Shown: positions 61,517 to 64,000 of the stretch, one piece after another
Layout: every line of letters starts with the position of its first letter
How positions within the stretch are numbered: position 1 is the first letter of the stretch
Assembly (NCBI GenBank): GCA_947167105.1
Contig: CAMVGU010000002.1
Span: forward strand, 91,367-155,366
From: an uncultured Selenomonas sp.
GTDB taxonomy: Bacteria > Bacillota > Negativicutes > Selenomonadales > Selenomonadaceae
DNA: 64,000 nt
Direction: 5' to 3'
Program-made: the position numbers and the translations under genes
The notes under the pieces: generated by a model
The model's database searches: none
Told to the model about the DNA's origin: nothing
What the model saw: only the letters and a program-made list of their open reading frames with translations

Positions 61517-61546
61517 ATTTTAGCATATTCGCCCGTGTTTTGTCTG
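61517..61546 (-). promoter_or_regulatory. Possible internal promoter upstream of ulaB
   Basis: Minus strand has CAGACA, 18 bases, and an extended -10 TGCTAAAAT in the 100-base gap between ulaA and ulaB. It could express ulaB-ulaF separately from ulaG-ulaC-ulaA. Confidence 0.5.
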
Positions 61547-61565
61547 AAATTTTGCTGAAACAGCC

Positions 61566-63053
61566 TTAATCTATAACCACCTGATCCACAGGCACGCCCT
61601 GCTTCTTGGCCATGATTTCCTTGTACTTGTCGAAGTCCTCGGCAATCACGAAGTAGGTATCCTTATTGCGCTGATAAATAATCTGGGGTATAGCCAGCAA
61701 GAGTATGACTACCGCAGCCACACCTACATATTGCAAGTTCTCCATGATAACGCCGATGAAGGGCCAGACAGCATCCCAGTCGAAGTTGCCATGCCAGCCG
61801 CCGAAGTTACCGGTGGTGAAGTGATAAGCCGCAAAGCCGCCGCCCAGCACCTGGATGATGCCGCTGCAGAAGGGAATGATGGCTGCAGCGCGGATGCCGC
61901 CCAAGCGATTGGCGAACACAGCGAAGGTAGCGTTATCGAAGAACAGGGGCACGAACCCGGAGATAATGAGAATCGGGCTGTCAAAGACAATCAGGCCCAT
62001 GATGGCCAGGAACTGACCGAAAGCGCCAAAGAGGAAGCCGAAGGTCACGGCGTTGGGATGACCGAAGCCGTAAGTCGCGGCGCAGTCCACGGCGGGCACG
62101 GAGCCCGGCAGGAGCTTCTCGGAAATACCCTGGAAGGAATTGGTCAGCTCGGAGACGAAGGTACGGACACCAAGCTGCAGGATGGTGAGGTAAACTGCGA
62201 AGTTCAGGGACTTCTCAAGGATGTAGAAACCGAAGTTCTGCTTGGCACCGAAGCCCTTATCGATCTGATGCATAAGGTCGGGGCCAAGGATCGTGATAAT
62301 GGTACCGAAGAAGATGGTCATGAGCACGCCGGTGGCAACCATGTTCTCATTGAAGATGGAGAGGAAGCCCGGCAAATGCAGGGTCTCCAGGGACTTCTTG
62401 GGATCGCCGATCTTCTTGGCAATCTTGGAAACCAGGAAGATACCGAACATCTGCTGATGGCCCGTGGCAAAGCCGCCGCCTTCGGTGAGCTTGGCCACCG
62501 GCTCCACCGTCAGGTTAGAAGCCACAGCCCAGTAAGTACCCAAGAGGATACCCAGCATCACTACCACCTGGGGATCCTGGAGGCCGGGGAAGCAGAAGAG
62601 CACCAACCAGAGGGCGGTGGAGGACTGCTGCACCATGACATGGCCCGTGATGAACAGGGTGCGGATCTTAGTGTACCTGCGGAAGAGCACCAGCAGGATG
62701 TTCATGGTGAAGGCAATGAGCAACACCATCATCATCATGGAGAAGGAACGGCCGATATTCTCAACGGAAGCCTGGGCTGCCGCCTGGCCGAAATAAGGAT
62801 CGATAACTGCTGCGGAAAGCTCGAAGCGGTCCTTGAGGCCCGCCAGCACGGGACGGAAGTTGCCCACCAAGCCGCCGCTTGCCACGTTCAAAATCATGTA
62901 GCCGACAGTACCCTTGATAAAGCCTGCCAGACATTCATACCAGTGCTTGCCCAGAAGCGCATACCCGGCGAAGACGATAAAGCCGATGAAGAAGGCCGGT
63001 TTCGTCAGGATGTTGTTCTGGAAAAATTCCCAAATGGAAAGCAATATTTCCAT
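61566..63053 (-). CDS. ulaA: PTS ascorbate-specific EIIC permease
   Basis: A 495-aa membrane permease of the UlaA/SgaT family with about eleven hydrophobic segments. Patterns typical of the family include GYALLGKHWYECLAGFIKGTVGY, TVEPVAKLTEGGGFATGHQQ, FLVSKIAKKIGDPKKSLETL, DCAATYGFGHPNAVTFGFLF and HGNFDWDAVWPFIG-type loop near the C-terminus. It imports L-ascorbate as the 6-phosphate together with UlaB and UlaC. The ATG has a GTGGGGAAAAG upstream. Confidence 0.95.
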   Translation of the reverse strand: MEILLSIWEFFQNNILTKPAFFIGFIVFAGYALLGKHWYECLAGFIKGTVGYMILNVASGGLVGNFRPVLAGLKDRFELSAAVIDPYFGQAAAQASVENIGRSFSMMMMVLLIAFTMNILLVLFRRYTKIRTLFITGHVMVQQSSTALWLVLFCFPGLQDPQVVVMLGILLGTYWAVASNLTVEPVAKLTEGGGFATGHQQMFGIFLVSKIAKKIGDPKKSLETLHLPGFLSIFNENMVATGVLMTIFFGTIITILGPDLMHQIDKGFGAKQNFGFYILEKSLNFAVYLTILQLGVRTFVSELTNSFQGISEKLLPGSVPAVDCAATYGFGHPNAVTFGFLFGAFGQFLAIMGLIVFDSPILIISGFVPLFFDNATFAVFANRLGGIRAAAIIPFCSGIIQVLGGGFAAYHFTTGNFGGWHGNFDWDAVWPFIGVIMENLQYVGVAAVVILLLAIPQIIYQRNKDTYFVIAEDFDKYKEIMAKKQGVPVDQVVID

Positions 63054-63084
63054 AGTTTCTTTTCCCCACTTTCTCTAATTATTA

Positions 63085-63132
63085 GCCTTCCCCCCTGGGG
63101 AAGGTGGCAGTCCGAAGGACTGCGGGATGAGG
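63085..63132 (-). repeat. GC-rich CCTCATCC-type hairpin element (minus orientation)
   Basis: Reverse complement reads CCTCATCCCGCAGTCC-TTCG-GACTGC followed by CACCTTCCCC-AGG-GGGGAAGG. It forms one half of an inverted pair with the element at 63151-63200 in the ulaC-ulaA gap. Confidence 0.75.
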
Positions 63133-63150
63133 TCTAAAAAAATAACTGCG

Positions 63151-63200
63151 ACCTCACCCACCGCCTTCGGCCTCCCCATTCTCCCACAGGGAAGGGCTTT
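63151..63200 (+). repeat. GC-rich CCTCACCC-type hairpin element (plus orientation)
   Basis: ACCTCACCCACCGCC-TTCG-GGC...CTCCCACAGGGAAGGGCTTTTA, a diverged member of the same family, ending at the ulaC stop. Together with 63085-63132 it makes a head-to-head pair within an operon. Confidence 0.65.
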
Positions 63201-63640
63201 TATCCCTCTACAGCCTTGAGATCCTCTGCCGTCTTGGCCTGAAGGAGTTTTTCCACTACGGCCTCATCGGAGAGGGTTTCCGAAAGCTGCATCAAGTTAT
63301 TGAGATGCACCTCGTCATCCGTTGCCGCCAGCACCACGAAGATGCGGGCATCCTTATCCGGATCATTGGGGTCAAAGGACACGGGCTTCTCGGTCTTCAT
63401 AAAGCACATGGCCGTATCATTGACACCCCGGCCCCGCTCCGCATGGGGGATGCAGATATTGGGCGCAATCACGATGTAGGGGCCAAGCTCCTCCACCTTG
63501 CCGATGATGATCTCGGGATATTCCTTCTCGATGGTGCCATCATCCAGCAGGGGCTGGCAGGCCGCCCGCACAGCATCCCGCCAATCATCGAAGCCCTCAT
63601 GGAAGGAATAGTGCTTTTTCTCAACCAGTTCCTTGAACAT
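63200..63640 (-). CDS. ulaC: PTS ascorbate-specific EIIA component
   Basis: EIIA of the mannitol/fructose fold, 146 aa, which receives phosphate from HPr. The phospho-His is H66 in APNICIPHAERGRGVND. Other family patches: YSFHEGFDDWRDAVRAACQP and FVVLAATDDEVHLNNLMQLS. It starts 22 bases after ulaG on the same strand. Confidence 0.94.
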   Translation of the reverse strand: MFKELVEKKHYSFHEGFDDWRDAVRAACQPLLDDGTIEKEYPEIIIGKVEELGPYIVIAPNICIPHAERGRGVNDTAMCFMKTEKPVSFDPNDPDKDARIFVVLAATDDEVHLNNLMQLSETLSDEAVVEKLLQAKTAEDLKAVEG

Positions 63641-63662
63641 TTACGCAGATCTCCTTTCCGAC

Positions 63663-64000
63663 TTACAGGCAGGACCTGAAGGGGATATTCTGGGGATGCT
63701 CGAAGCAATCCTCGAAGCCCCGGCGATGGTGGAAGTAAATCTTGTCCTTGTCCCTGGGGTACATATAGCTGCCGCCCACCTGCCAGTAGAAGGGATGGAA
63801 CTTGTACTCGTTGCGATCCTTCTTGAAGTTGTAGAGCAGCTGAATCTCGTCGCAATCGGCCTGGAAGTTCGTCCACACATCCCAGTGGATAGGCACAACC
63901 ACCTTGCACTGCAGGTTCTCGGCCATGCGCAGCACATCTATGGAAGTCATCTTGTCCTGCATGCCGATGGGGTTCTCGCCGAAGGAGCCGAAGGCCACGT
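63663..64000 (-). CDS. ulaG: L-ascorbate-6-phosphate lactonase UlaG (C-terminal part)
   Basis: The last 111 residues of a metallo-beta-lactamase-fold lactonase that opens L-ascorbate-6-P to 3-keto-L-gulonate-6-P. FGSFGENPIGMQDKMTSID, VVVPIHWDVWTNFQADCDEI, FHPFYWQVGGSYMYPRDK and HHRRGFEDCFEHPQNIPFRS match the C-terminal half of UlaG. The frame stays open to the window edge, so the apparent start near 63998 is only an internal GTG. Confidence 0.92.
   Translation of the reverse strand, partial: VAFGSFGENPIGMQDKMTSIDVLRMAENLQCKVVVPIHWDVWTNFQADCDEIQLLYNFKKDRNEYKFHPFYWQVGGSYMYPRDKDKIYFHHRRGFEDCFEHPQNIPFRSCL

Noticed and set aside
61731..63137. A 468-codon plus-strand frame opposite ulaA
   Set aside because: It is antisense to a clear EIIC permease and consists of His/Glu/Gly-rich shadow sequence.

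Overview
The window comes from a motile, diderm Firmicute, most likely a Selenomonas-like member of the Negativicutes. This is inferred from four things together: a Bacillus-type flagellar gene order with fliY and flbD, an outer-membrane two-partner secretion locus (FhaC/ShlB-type TpsB plus a giant TpsA adhesin), Firmicute-type glycogen genes with both glgC and glgD, and a moderately GC-rich sequence. No rRNA, tRNA, CRISPR array or intact insertion sequence was seen.

Layout. (1) 1-15440, all minus strand: a flagellar/chemotaxis operon read right to left as flgB-flgC-fliE-fliF-fliG-fliH-fliI-fliJ-slt-motE-fliK-flgD-flbD-fliL-fliM-fliY-cheY-fliO-fliP. The hook gene flgE is missing from its usual place after flgD, where an intrinsic terminator stands instead. 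(2) 15547-18567: three minus-strand genes (DUF4127, an unknown protein, DUF2225). (3) 18879-28904: a glycogen cluster read as glgC-glgD-glgP-glgA-(GH13/GH77 fusion), with intrinsic terminators after several of the genes; no glgB is in view. (4) 29459-32406: a small membrane protein, an SbmA/YddA-type ABC exporter and an unknown anchored protein. (5) 32571-35889, plus strand: a MurNAc recycling operon, murQ, a PTS EIIC lacking EIIB, and mupG. Then come an ArsR-family metal sensor and a secreted NlpC/P60 hydrolase. (6) 37422-52714: tpsB and the 12.3-kb tpsA adhesin gene (19 YDG-type repeats, a Thr-Pro hexanucleotide VNTR), a two-gene cassette that looks like a toxin-antitoxin pair with an ADP-ribosyltransferase-like toxin, and a 50-aa gene. 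(7) 52727-58245: flagellin with a sigma-28-like promoter, an Rpn-like nuclease, and a periplasmic-sensing EAL phosphodiesterase. (8) 58424-64000, minus strand: an L-ascorbate (ula) operon, ulaG (partial)-ulaC-ulaA-ulaB-ulaE-unknown propeller-like gene-ulaF.

Three families of dispersed hairpin repeats sit in the intergenic spaces: a 60-bp palindromic element (3 copies), a ~135-bp triple-hairpin element (4 copies, one internally deleted), and a GC-rich CCTCATCC...CCTTCCCC...GGGGAAGG element (at least 6 copies or variants).

The most promising undescribed items are the ART-like toxin/small-protein pair next to tpsA, the propeller-like gene inside the ascorbate operon, and the dispersed repeat families. 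Most start codons were chosen from Shine-Dalgarno spacing, and several differ from the longest open frame. Family calls are from motif recognition only; no database search was possible.
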